A stretch of DNA of 64,000 nt from JACRLV01 sp045863555 (GTDB lineage: Bacteria > Planctomycetota > Phycisphaerae > UBA1845 > Fen-1342), in the NCBI GenBank assembly GCA_045863555.1, contig BTUU01000017.1, positions 62,001 through 126,000 of the forward strand. The letters are read 5' to 3'. Below the pieces are notes generated by a model, which saw nothing but the letters and a program-made list of their open reading frames with translations, was not told the DNA's origin and searched no databases. The position numbers were made by a program, and so were the translations under genes. Shown here piece after piece: positions 16,770 to 24,902 of this stretch; position 1 is the first letter of the stretch, and each line of letters starts with the position of its first letter.

Positions 16770-16850
16770 TCGATCGAGAGAAGCAACCTGCACCGCGGAT
16801 CGCCAGCGAGGTGCCTCCTCCGCCCTGGGCGACCCCGGCGACGCCGCCGC

Positions 16851-18806
16851 TCAATCCGGCGGCGTCGCCAGCTTCTTCGTGATTCGCCGCTTCGCATCGG
16901 TGATCGCGGCCTCCAGACGCTCCACAGCGGCGACCTGTTCCTTCGCCGCAGGGTGGCTTATCGCCACGACCACACGATACTCCGCCTGTTTGAGCCAGCT
17001 TACCATGCCCTCGCGGTCATTCGTCTCGAAGCTCCCTACGGCCATTGAGTGCGCAGACGCGGCCCAATCCAGAAGGCACTGGAAGCTCGGCTCCTCGGTC
17101 TTCTCATACTCGGCCGAAGCCAGTTCCTCGCCACGCCGCAAGGCGCGCATCGCGTCCGCCGGGCGACCCAGCTTCAGGTATACGCGGCCGGTGCTCGTAT
17201 ACATGCCGACAAGATTGGTCGTATCTTCCCGTGCGATCTCGCCCTCGTGAGCCAGCGTCAGATTCCGCTCGGCGGCGAGTAGCAGTTCGAGCGCCTGCGG
17301 GTGCTCGGAACGCGTGAGATGGACGCGGCCGAGCGACGATTGCGAGATCGCGAGCCTGCGCGTCCACTCAGGATCGCCGGGGATTTCGCGCAGAATCTCT
17401 TCCGCAAAATCAACCGCGCGCCGCCCGAACTCGATTGCGCGATCGAGCTTCGCATCCCGGATATACGTCGTGCTGAGCCCGACATACGCCGTGTGGAGCA
17501 TGACGCTGACGATCGGGTCGCCGGCCGGCACGGATTCGCCCAGGCGGCGCGCCTCGTCGAAGAGTTGGATCGCCTGATCAACCCGCGCGCCGTCGCGGGC
17601 AACGGCACCCATCCTCGTGTGTCCGCTCATCGCGAGGCCGGCCTGCGCGGTGCGACGGGCCGTGTCGGCGGCGCGCCAGGCGTAGAGCAGGCCGATCACG
17701 GCGGCCGTGAGAATCAGCGCGTAGCCAGCGGCCGCGCCGAGAATCCAGCGATAGCGGCGGATGAACTGCCGGAGAAGATAGTGGCGCGAATTTCGACGCG
17801 CCTCGACGGCGTCCCCGCGCAGATAGCGCTCCAGTTCGAGCGTGAGGGCGTCGGCCGACTGGTATCGGTCCTCGGGACGGATTCGCAGGGCCATCGAGAC
17901 GATCGCATCGAGATCGCGATCGACGATCCGGCCGGAATCGCCCGCCCGCCGGTGTGCGAGCGTCACAGCGCGGGCGCTGCGCGCGGGCGTCGATTCAAGC
18001 GTTGTGCGGTACGCGTCGTCGAGCGGGTCGACCGCATGGGGCCGCTCCCCGGTGAGCAATTCGAAGAGCACGACGCCGAGCGAATAGATATCGGAACGGG
18101 CGTCGACGACGGCCGACCCGCGGGCCTGCTCCGGGCTCATGTAGGCGAGCGTGCCGACGATGATGCCGGGCGTCGAGACAAAGGCGTCGCCCGCGGACTC
18201 CGGGATCGAGAGCTTGGCGAGGCCGAAGTCGAGAATCCGGGGGACGCCGTCCGTATCGACCAGAATGTTGGCGGGCTTGATGTCGCGGTGCACGACGCCG
18301 CGCAGGTGCGCGTGCTGCACCGCCTTCACGACCTGAAGGAACAGCGCAACGATGTCGCGACAGGACGGCGCCCCCAGCAGGCAGTAATCATCGATGGGAA
18401 CGCCCTCGACGTACTCCATCGAGAACCAGCAGGTCGCGTCGAGCACGCCCGCATCGAAGAGCGTCACGATGTTCGGATGGTGGAGGCTCGCGAGCTGCAC
18501 GACCTCCCGCTGAAACCGGCTGCGATCCGGCGCGGCGAATACGCCGGCGTACTGCACCTTGATCGCGACTGTCCGCTGCGCGGCCCGCTGATACGCGCGG
18601 TAGACCACGCCCTGCCCGCCGCGGTGAACCTCGCCCAGGATCTCGTATTCGGGAAGAAGCCCGCGGAGCCGCTCCAGCGCCTCCGCGTCGGCGGGTCCCG
18701 ACTGCCGGCGGGCGCTCTCCGCGGCGGCGAGAATGGCCTCGCGCGTGGCGTCTCGCGCCGCCTCGACGGACGCGGCGGAATGCCTCTTTGCCGCTTCGGC
18801 GGTCAT
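16851..18806 (-). CDS. Membrane Ser/Thr protein kinase with TPR sensor region
   Basis: The protein is 651 aa. The kinase domain spans about 55-330: Gly-rich loop 'VHRGGQGVVYRA', K83, 'HRDIKPANIL' (D175), DFG at 193-195 and an 'SPEQARG' activation end. A membrane helix (about 354-376) leads to a C-terminal region of TPR-like helical repeats (about 390-640), probably outside the cytosol. It starts within an ATGA overlap with the sigma factor stop and has AAGGAGG before it, so the pair is translated together. In planctomycetes such kinases are often encoded beside a small ECF-like sigma factor and are thought to control it. Confidence 0.93.
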   Translation of the reverse strand: MTAEAAKRHSAASVEAARDATREAILAAAESARRQSGPADAEALERLRGLLPEYEILGEVHRGGQGVVYRAYQRAAQRTVAIKVQYAGVFAAPDRSRFQREVVQLASLHHPNIVTLFDAGVLDATCWFSMEYVEGVPIDDYCLLGAPSCRDIVALFLQVVKAVQHAHLRGVVHRDIKPANILVDTDGVPRILDFGLAKLSIPESAGDAFVSTPGIIVGTLAYMSPEQARGSAVVDARSDIYSLGVVLFELLTGERPHAVDPLDDAYRTTLESTPARSARAVTLAHRRAGDSGRIVDRDLDAIVSMALRIRPEDRYQSADALTLELERYLRGDAVEARRNSRHYLLRQFIRRYRWILGAAAGYALILTAAVIGLLYAWRAADTARRTAQAGLAMSGHTRMGAVARDGARVDQAIQLFDEARRLGESVPAGDPIVSVMLHTAYVGLSTTYIRDAKLDRAIEFGRRAVDFAEEILREIPGDPEWTRRLAISQSSLGRVHLTRSEHPQALELLLAAERNLTLAHEGEIAREDTTNLVGMYTSTGRVYLKLGRPADAMRALRRGEELASAEYEKTEEPSFQCLLDWAASAHSMAVGSFETNDREGMVSWLKQAEYRVVVAISHPAAKEQVAAVERLEAAITDAKRRITKKLATPPD

Positions 18807-19450
18807 TTGGCCTCCTTCGGCGGGTCGGCGGCCCGCCGGGGCGAGGCGCCGCTCAGGTAGCGGCTCGCAGAACCCAGATACTGGCGAAGCTGAATGCAGC
18901 CGTGGTAGACGAGCCCTCGGACGCTCTCGGCGCTGCGGCCCATGATCGCGCCGGCCTCCGCGTTCGACTTCCCGCCGAGGACGACCAGTTCGATCGCCCG
19001 GCGCCGCTCTTCGGATAGCCGCGCCATGCTGACGCGCACCGCCTCCGACGCATCCCGGAGCGCAACGTCGCTGCTGGGGCTGCGGCAACCCTCGATCGCG
19101 AGGAACTCGAACAGGCTGCACACCGACTTCGCATCGTTCCACTCGACGCGCCGGAAGCCGCCCCCGCGCTTGAGCCGCGTCGCCAGGCGGATGGCGCTGG
19201 CGGCCCGGTGCGAGATGAGAGTCCGGATCCAGCGATCGAACGACGTCGCATCCGTCTCGCGGAACGTCCCGGCGCTGCGAAACGCCTCGATCCACGTCTC
19301 CTGGAGAACATCGTCCGCGCTGATGACCGATCGCAGCCGCGGCGGAACCAGCGAGCCCGTGAACGCCCGATGCGCCTCGGAGAAGCGCAGCAGGCGGTCC
19401 GCGAGATCATCCGCCGCAAGCCCGTTTGACCCGTGAAGAGGTGAGCCCAT
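18803..19450 (-). CDS. ECF-like RNA polymerase sigma factor
   Basis: The protein is 215 aa; the start is the ATG at 19450, as upstream codons to 19669 look non-coding. Region 2 is visible around 'ISADDVLQETWIEAFRSAGTF' with 'SFDRWIRTLISHRA', and region 4 is 'LSEERRRAIELVVLGGKSNAEAGAIMGRSAESVRGLVYHG', a sigma-70 region 4 HTH. No anti-sigma factor follows; instead the next gene, overlapping by 4 bp, is a membrane Ser/Thr kinase, the partner expected in this phylum. It probably switches on a specific regulon when phosphorylated. Confidence 0.9.
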   Translation of the reverse strand: MGSPLHGSNGLAADDLADRLLRFSEAHRAFTGSLVPPRLRSVISADDVLQETWIEAFRSAGTFRETDATSFDRWIRTLISHRAASAIRLATRLKRGGGFRRVEWNDAKSVCSLFEFLAIEGCRSPSSDVALRDASEAVRVSMARLSEERRRAIELVVLGGKSNAEAGAIMGRSAESVRGLVYHGCIQLRQYLGSASRYLSGASPRRAADPPKEAK

Positions 19451-19625
19451 GACAGATCCGATTATTCCAAGAACCGCCGCGTTTTTCCAGCCCGACCATT
19501 GACGGCGCTCGACGATCGTCGTAGGTTCCCGTGGGCGTTGCGCGGCCGACCGTGGATTCGCGATAGTCGAAGTCGCGTCGAATTCCGGCGCCGGCCCCGC
19601 CGTCCGTCGCCTGCGGGGACCGCTG

Positions 19626-20333
19626 ATGCCCCTCTTTCGCCGGCTGCTCGTACTCGCCCACTCGTACAAGAATCACGAACGCTGCGTCGCCGGCCGCGAA
19701 GTCGCCGCCGATGGATGCATCGGACGCTGGCTGCGCCCGATCGGCGAAACCGGCGAGGGCGAACTGCGGCCGCACGAGATGAAGGTGGCCGACGGCTTCC
19801 CGGTGCGCGTGCTGGATTTCATCGACGTCCCGCTGCGGGAATACGCCGACGACGCCGTCCACCCGGAAGACTGGCGGATCGACCCGGGGGTCGCGTGGCG
19901 GCGCGCCGGACGGTTCGAGCGTGGGGCGCTCGTCGATCTGGAGGAACACCCCGAGGATTTGTGGCTGGAAACGCGCACGCACGTGGATCGGGCGTGCACG
20001 GGTTTCGTGCTGAGCCGCCCCGGACACCAGTCGCTTTACCTGATTCGCCCCGCGCGTTTTCGCGTGGAACTCACGTCGCGGATCAGCCGATTCGAGCCTG
20101 CACCGCTGCGGCGGCCGCGGGCGAAGTTCGAATACCGTGGGGTCGAGTACGAGATGAATGTAACCGATCCGGTGTTCCTGGACCGATGGTGTCGGGCCGA
20201 GCCGCAGCCGGGGCAGCCGCCGGCGGTTGTCAGGCCGGCCTTCGGTGACCGGTGCCTGGTGTGCGTCAGCCTGACGCCGCTGTTCCACGGCTATCATTAC
20301 AAGGTCGTCGCGACGGTGCTGGAAATCCAATGA
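19626..20333 (+). CDS. Dual OB-fold (DuOB-type) protein, DUF488 partner
   Basis: The protein is 235 aa and matches my memory of the 'dual OB-containing' family: an N-terminal 'LVLAHSYKNHERCVAGREV' with 'GRWLRPIG' and 'VRVLDFIDVPL', and a C-terminal beta-rich part with 'DRCLVCVSLTPLFHGYHYKVVATV', which would be the second OB fold. OB folds usually bind nucleic acid. It is followed by two DUF488 genes in the same direction (20 bp, then a 4-bp overlap), so the three form an operon. The function of the set is unknown; nucleic-acid processing or defence has been proposed for such domains in comparative genomics, but nothing here proves it. Confidence 0.7.
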   Translation: MPLFRRLLVLAHSYKNHERCVAGREVAADGCIGRWLRPIGETGEGELRPHEMKVADGFPVRVLDFIDVPLREYADDAVHPEDWRIDPGVAWRRAGRFERGALVDLEEHPEDLWLETRTHVDRACTGFVLSRPGHQSLYLIRPARFRVELTSRISRFEPAPLRRPRAKFEYRGVEYEMNVTDPVFLDRWCRAEPQPGQPPAVVRPAFGDRCLVCVSLTPLFHGYHYKVVATVLEIQ

Positions 20334-20353
20334 CCCGGCTGGACGGTGCGTGA

Positions 20354-20974
20354 ATGGGCGAGGCGAGGCCGACGCTGCTGACCATCGGACACTCCGCGCA
20401 TGACCTGGACGCATTCTTGCGGCTGTTGGGCAAGCACGCGGTGACGGCGATCGCCGATGTAAGGTCGCAGCCGTACAGCCGCATGTACCCGCAGTTCAAT
20501 CGGGAAACGCTGGCCGCGGCGCTGCGAAACGCGGGCGTGCAGTACGTCTATCTCGGAAAAGAACTCGGAGCGCGGCGCGACGAGCGGGCGGCGTATCGCG
20601 AGGGACAGGCGCGGTATGAGCTGATCCGGCCGCTGCCCAGTTTTCGGGAGGGGCTCGAACGCGTCCGCCGCGGGCTTGCATCGCACCGGATCGCGCTCCT
20701 GTGCGCCGAAAAGGACCCGTTGACGTGTCATCGCGCGATTCTCGTGTGCCGCGAGCTGCGCGGGGAGCTGGAAATCTCGCACATCCGCGAAGACGGGTCA
20801 CTCGAATCGACTGCGCAGCTGGAACTCCGCTTGCTCGACGCGGTCGGCCTCGCGCCGGAGAACCTGTTCTGCACGCGGGCCGAATTGATCGAGCAGGCGT
20901 ACGACCTCCAGGCGGAGCGGATCGCGTACACCGAGAGCGAGAGCGACGCGGTCGCGTCGGAGGAGGCGCCGTGA
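20354..20974 (+). CDS. DUF488 family protein, paralogue 1
   Basis: The protein is 206 aa. The family marks are 'LLTIGHSAHDLDAFLRLL', 'IADVRSQPYSR' and 'LLCAEKDPLTCHRAILV', the last containing the conserved C-x3-D..CHR block that is likely to be the active site. About 60 extra C-terminal residues, acidic at the end, are absent from the next paralogue. The reaction is unknown. It is the middle gene of the DuOB-DUF488-DUF488 operon, and its stop overlaps the next start (GTGA). Confidence 0.85.
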   Translation: MGEARPTLLTIGHSAHDLDAFLRLLGKHAVTAIADVRSQPYSRMYPQFNRETLAAALRNAGVQYVYLGKELGARRDERAAYREGQARYELIRPLPSFREGLERVRRGLASHRIALLCAEKDPLTCHRAILVCRELRGELEISHIREDGSLESTAQLELRLLDAVGLAPENLFCTRAELIEQAYDLQAERIAYTESESDAVASEEAP

Positions 20975-21414
20975 GCGTGCAGCTCTTTACGATCGGCTTC
21001 GGCGAAACGCCCGCGGAGCGCTTCTTCACGCTGCTCCGCGAGGCGGGCGTGCGGCGGGTGATCGACGTCCGGCTCAACAACACGTCGCAGCTCGCGGGAT
21101 ATTCCAAAAAGGAGGACCTGCGCTATTTTCTGAGGGCGATCGGCGACATCGATTACCTGCACGTTCCGGAACTCGCGCCGACACAGGAGATGCTCGACCA
21201 GTACAAGAAGCGGAAGGGTGACTGGGCCGAGTATGAGCGCAGGTTCATCGAGCTCATCACCGCGCGGAAGATCGAAACGGTCCTCGCGCCCGAACTCGCC
21301 GACCGCGGCTGCCTGTTATGCAGCGAGAAGACGGCGGAGCATTGTCACCGGCGGCTCGTGGCCGAGTACCTCGCGGCACGCTGGACGGGCGTCTCAACCC
21401 GGCATCTGACGTGA
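20971..21414 (+). CDS. DUF488 family protein, paralogue 2
   Basis: The protein is 147 aa and starts at a GTG that overlaps the previous stop by 4 bp, with GGAGGAG before it. It belongs to a distinct DUF488 subfamily: 'LFTIGFGETPAERFFTLL', 'VIDVRLNNTSQLAGYSKKEDL' and 'CLLCSEKTAEHCHRRLVAEYL'. The conserved Cys, Glu and CHR positions match paralogue 1, so both may be active. Its 3' end overlaps the convergent DUF423 gene by 21 bp. Confidence 0.88.
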   Translation: MSVQLFTIGFGETPAERFFTLLREAGVRRVIDVRLNNTSQLAGYSKKEDLRYFLRAIGDIDYLHVPELAPTQEMLDQYKKRKGDWAEYERRFIELITARKIETVLAPELADRGCLLCSEKTAEHCHRRLVAEYLAARWTGVSTRHLT

Positions 21415-21780
21415 GCAGCGGACGCCGTACGCGGCCAGGAGCGCCCAACCGGCGAGCATCCCGATACCGCCGATGGGCGTGATCGCGCCCAGGATCTTCA
21501 CTTCGGTCAGCGCCAGCACATAGAGCGAACCGCTGAAGATGCCCACCCCCGCGAGGAAGCACGCGAGACACGCCGTCTTCAGACGCGGAGAACGGTCCCC
21601 CGCCGCCAGCGACAGAGCGGCCATGACGATGGAGTGCGTCAGTTGATAATGCGCGGCGACATTCCAGACGCGCAGCATCTCGTCGCTGATTTTCCCGCGG
21701 AGACCGTGATCTCCGAACGCACCGGCGGCGACGGCGATGAAGCCGCTGAGAGCGGCAAGACAGGTCCACATAACCGCCAT
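21394..21780 (-). CDS. DUF423 family membrane protein
   Basis: The protein is 128 aa with four predicted membrane helices. It carries the family pattern 'AALSGFIAVAAGAFGDHGLR' near the start, 'VAAHYQLTHSIVMAAL', and 'ITPIGGIGMLAGWALL' near the end. The function is unknown, although the family (B. subtilis YwdK) is widespread. It is in the inner membrane and is transcribed against the DUF488 operon, with overlapping 3' ends. Confidence 0.9.
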   Translation of the reverse strand: MAVMWTCLAALSGFIAVAAGAFGDHGLRGKISDEMLRVWNVAAHYQLTHSIVMAALSLAAGDRSPRLKTACLACFLAGVGIFSGSLYVLALTEVKILGAITPIGGIGMLAGWALLAAYGVRCSRQMPG

Positions 21781-21815
21781 GGTCGGTGGGAATGGCGGCT
21801 TGCGTCAAGCGGCGG

Positions 21816-22121
21816 CTAGTGCGCTTCGGGCGTACCGGAATTGGACTTCAGGCGAATGGGTCCGCGCTTCACGCCGGGGTCTGACGAATCCACATCCGTC
21901 TTCTTGGGCATGCTGATGACGCGGGGCTGTTCAACGACCTCTTCGTCAGCCCCGTCGGGCTCCTTGAGCCAGTCCAGCACGCTGTCCTCGAGCGATTTTT
22001 CCTGCGCCGGAACCTGGAATTTGTTCCCGCACTTTTTGCACCGGGCGCTGCGGCCCTGATACTCGGCGGGCAGGCGATACTTCGCTCCGCAGGTCGTGCA
22101 TTCACACTTGATGTCGCTCAC
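21816..22121 (-). CDS. Zinc-ribbon protein (MJ0042-type)
   Basis: The protein is 101 aa. Residues 6-36 form a Cys4 ribbon, 'CTTCGAKYRLP' and 'RCKKCGNKFQVP', typical of MJ0042-like zinc ribbons that open many bacterial proteins. The remaining 65 residues are acidic and then basic, without a fold I can name. It could be a small adaptor. It lies 35 bp upstream of DUF423 on the same strand. Confidence 0.75.
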   Translation of the reverse strand: MSDIKCECTTCGAKYRLPAEYQGRSARCKKCGNKFQVPAQEKSLEDSVLDWLKEPDGADEEVVEQPRVISMPKKTDVDSSDPGVKRGPIRLKSNSGTPEAH

Positions 22122-22497
22122 AACTCACCCTTGGCCGCGCTCTCCGCGCGAATACGGTTCTCGCGCGCCGGCGCCCCACGCGACTGGCCCGCTGTCGAAC
22201 CCCAATTCCGGCTGAGACTGCTACGAAACGAGTTATGAACGAATATGAGAGCGTTTTACAGCGATAAACGGGGCGCTCAGCCATCTCCCGTTCAACATGA
22301 GCGTAGCACGTTTCCAGGCCGAATGCAATAAAAATTGCGCCCTAAGCCCGTGGCCCGAAACCGGTTCCGACGAACGTCCGAAACGGGGGCCGGGGGTCGG
22401 TTGAAGCGAATGGAAACGCGAACCGGGAGGCGCCCGTGCGGCTTTCCCGGCCGCCGGCCGAAAGCTACACTGTGGCCTCAACCGTCGGGCGGAGCGA
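22122..22497. other. Divergent intergenic region
   Basis: 376 bp between the leftward zinc-ribbon gene and pgsA. It is locally AT-rich (22230-22340) with a GCAAT-AAAA-ATTGC inverted repeat at 22325-22338, so promoters for both directions are expected here. No gene is visible. Confidence 0.4.
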
Positions 22498-23184
22498 ATG
22501 ATCCGTATCAACATTCCGAATCAGATTACGCTCGCCCGGCTGGCCCTGACCATCATCTTCTTTGCCATGCTCACCCTCTACTCGACCGGAAACGCCGGCC
22601 GGCAGTGGCTGCTGGACGCATGCTTCTGGCTGTACCTCGTCGCCGCCGTGACGGATATCGTCGATGGCTACCTGGCCCGGACCTGGAAGCAGGTGACATC
22701 GTTCGGTCGAGTGGTCGACCCCGTCGTCGACAAGGTGATGGTCTGCGGGGCGTTCGTCTTCTTCGCCAGCTCGCATTTCGTGAACTCGGCCGGCGTGAAC
22801 GTGACGGGCGTCGAGGCGTGGATGGCGACGCTGATTCTGCTCCGTGAATTGCTCGTGGCGGCGATCCGATCGTTCAGCGAGTCGCACGGGGTCGACTTCG
22901 CCGCCAACTGGGTCGGCAAGTTCAAAAGCTTCTTTCAGTTCGCGACCGTCTGCGTGATCCTGGGCGTCCTGGCGTGGTACCCGGAAAAGCTCGCGTGGCT
23001 CCGGGTTACGTGCATCTGGATCACGGTCATCGTCACGGCGCTCTCGATCATCGCGTACCTGAAGCGGGCGGAGGCGTTTCTGCTCTCGCGGGGGGCGCTG
23101 GCCGGCGATACACCCGCCGCCCCGCAGCCGCCAACCCGGTCTTCCGCCGCGGCCCCAGCGCGGGCCGACAGGGTGTCGGCGTGA
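22498..23184 (+). CDS. pgsA: CDP-diacylglycerol-glycerol-3-phosphate phosphatidyltransferase
   Basis: The protein is 228 aa. It carries the CDP-alcohol phosphotransferase motif D-G-x2-A-R-x8-G-x3-D-x3-D as 'DGYLAR', 'GRVVDPVVDK' (about residues 60-82), inside about five membrane helices. It makes phosphatidylglycerophosphate at the inner membrane. Its stop overlaps the start of the PgpA gene by 4 bp, so the next step of the pathway is encoded directly downstream. The last 30 residues are an Ala/Pro-rich tail. Confidence 0.9.
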   Translation: MIRINIPNQITLARLALTIIFFAMLTLYSTGNAGRQWLLDACFWLYLVAAVTDIVDGYLARTWKQVTSFGRVVDPVVDKVMVCGAFVFFASSHFVNSAGVNVTGVEAWMATLILLRELLVAAIRSFSESHGVDFAANWVGKFKSFFQFATVCVILGVLAWYPEKLAWLRVTCIWITVIVTALSIIAYLKRAEAFLLSRGALAGDTPAAPQPPTRSSAAAPARADRVSA

Positions 23185-23741
23185 GCGGGACGCCGGGGCG
23201 CTGGGAGCGCGAGATCTTCCTGACCGTGCTGGGCAGCGGCTACGCGCCGTTCGCATCCGGCTCGTGGGGATCGCTCGCGGCGATCGTGCTCTATGCGGGC
23301 GCATGGCTGGGCGCAGCGGCTGCGGGCATCGGGCCGCAGCTCTTCGACCTGCTGATCAACCTGCCGGCCGTGCTGCTGGCAGGCGTGCTGTCGGTCCGCT
23401 GGGGCGCGTGGGCGATCGAGCGGTGGGGACGCAAAGACCCCAAGCCGTTCGTGCTCGACGAGTTTGCGGGGCAGTGGGTTGCCCTCCTCGCGCTGCCGCC
23501 GGCGATCGGCGCGGGCTGGTGGGGATTCGCCTGCCTTCTCGGGGGGCAGTTCTTCCTCTTCCGACTGATGGACGTGCTCAAACCGCCGCCCGCGAACATC
23601 ATCGACCGCCGCTGGCCCGCCGGCTGGGGGATCTTCTGCGATGACGTGGTCGCGGGCGTCTATGCGAACGTGCTCGGGCAGCTCGCCTGGAGAACGACGC
23701 CGCTGGCCGCGTGGCTGGGCGTGGCGACGAGCGGAACCTGA
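23181..23741 (+). CDS. pgpA: Phosphatidylglycerophosphatase A
   Basis: The protein is 186 aa and starts at the GTG that overlaps the pgsA stop. It has the PgpA signatures 'GSGYAPFASGSWGSLAA', 'KPFVLDEFAGQWVAL' and 'DDVVAGVYANVL' with four hydrophobic segments. It removes phosphate from phosphatidylglycerophosphate to give phosphatidylglycerol, the step after PgsA. The gene order pgsA-pgpA-uppP points to a membrane lipid operon. Confidence 0.92.
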   Translation: MSGTPGRWEREIFLTVLGSGYAPFASGSWGSLAAIVLYAGAWLGAAAAGIGPQLFDLLINLPAVLLAGVLSVRWGAWAIERWGRKDPKPFVLDEFAGQWVALLALPPAIGAGWWGFACLLGGQFFLFRLMDVLKPPPANIIDRRWPAGWGIFCDDVVAGVYANVLGQLAWRTTPLAAWLGVATSGT

Positions 23742-23753
23742 AGCGGAGCCTGC

Positions 23754-24566
23754 GTGCAAGACTACATCAACGCGATCATTCTCGGCGTGATCGAGGGGTT
23801 GACCGAGTTCCTGCCCATCAGCAGCACGGGACACATGATCATCGCCGCGCCCCTGCTCGGCGTGGACGAGACCAGGCCGCCGTGGAATGTGCTGCTCTGG
23901 GTAAGCCAACTCGGCGCGATCGCGGCCGTGGTCGTGCTGACGTGGCGCGTCCTCTGGCAGAAGACCTTTCATCCGCCGTCGCGCGAGTGGCGCGACCATA
24001 TCGTGACGAAGCTGGTCGCGGCGATGATCCCGACCGTCGTCATCGCCCTGCTCGTCAAGGACCTCGCCGAGGAGTATCTCGAAAACCCGCCCATGGTCGC
24101 CGTCGGACTCATCGTCGGAGCGCTCGTCATGGCGGCCATCGACCGCTGGTGTCGGCGGCCCGGCGAAATGGAAGTCGAGCAGATCAGCCTGAAACAGGCG
24201 GCGCTGATCGGCGTGATCCAGTGCCTGAGCATGTGGTCGGGGATCTCGCGGGCCGGGGCGACGATCATGGGCGGCATGGCCCTCGGCCTGACGCCGCGCG
24301 TCGCAACGGAATTCTCGTTCTATCTCGCGATCCCGACGATGCTGGCCGCGTCGGTGAAGACGCTCTGGTCCCATCGCCACGAGCTGACCGCCGACGGCAT
24401 CGGGTTGACGCTTGTCGGTACGGGGACGGCGTTCGTCGTCGCGCTCATCGTCGTGGCGGGCTTCCTCCGCTTCGTTCGGACGCAGCGATTCACGCTGTTC
24501 GTCGTCTACCGCATCATCCTCGGCGCGGCCGTTCTCGCGTGGTGGTACCGGGAAAGCGCTGCGTAA
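23754..24566 (+). CDS. uppP: Undecaprenyl-diphosphatase (bacitracin resistance type)
   Basis: The protein is 270 aa, with a GTG start and GCGGAG upstream. The family motifs are 'GVIEGLTEFLPISSTGHMI' (residues about 10-28) and 'WSGISRAGATI' in the second repeat, within about eight membrane helices. It recycles undecaprenyl diphosphate for peptidoglycan and surface polysaccharide synthesis. It is the third gene of the pgsA-pgpA-uppP run, 12 bp after pgpA. Confidence 0.95.
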   Translation: MQDYINAIILGVIEGLTEFLPISSTGHMIIAAPLLGVDETRPPWNVLLWVSQLGAIAAVVVLTWRVLWQKTFHPPSREWRDHIVTKLVAAMIPTVVIALLVKDLAEEYLENPPMVAVGLIVGALVMAAIDRWCRRPGEMEVEQISLKQAALIGVIQCLSMWSGISRAGATIMGGMALGLTPRVATEFSFYLAIPTMLAASVKTLWSHRHELTADGIGLTLVGTGTAFVVALIVVAGFLRFVRTQRFTLFVVYRIILGAAVLAWWYRESAA

Positions 24567-24902
24567 TGTGCACGGGCGGCCCGCCCCGGTATTCCCACGT
24601 TATCCCCGGAATTCCGAAAGCCGGCCCCCCTACCGCCGCAGGAACGCGAAAATTCACGGCTGTGCCAAATTAGGCTTTCGCAGGGACGGCCGACTGGATA
24701 TGCTGCGCTTGGGCGAACCGGGGGAAACATCACCTGGACGGTGAGGGAGTACGCCGCAAAAAACGCCTGAGCTGCCCGCCGGTGAAAAGGTCGTTCCGGG
24801 GCGCCGACACGACTCGCCCATGGCCCCGTAGGCCGCCGGATGGCATCGCACAGCCGTGAGCGGCAGGGCTCCCCCGTTCGTACAGAAACGGGGTTGAGCA
24901 AG
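24567..24902. other. Intergenic leader with several possible hairpins
   Basis: 336 bp. Near 24581 a GGGCGGCCCGCCCC palindrome may end the uppP transcript. From about 24720 to 24900 several short stems (TCACC/GGTGA; CCCCCGTTCGTACAGAAACGGGG) precede the ligase gene. I cannot match it to any known riboswitch. Confidence 0.35.

Noticed and set aside
24700..24900. Riboswitch before the CapK-like ligase gene
   Set aside because: Several stems can form, but no consensus core of a cobalamin, c-di-GMP, fluoride or guanidine riboswitch matched.
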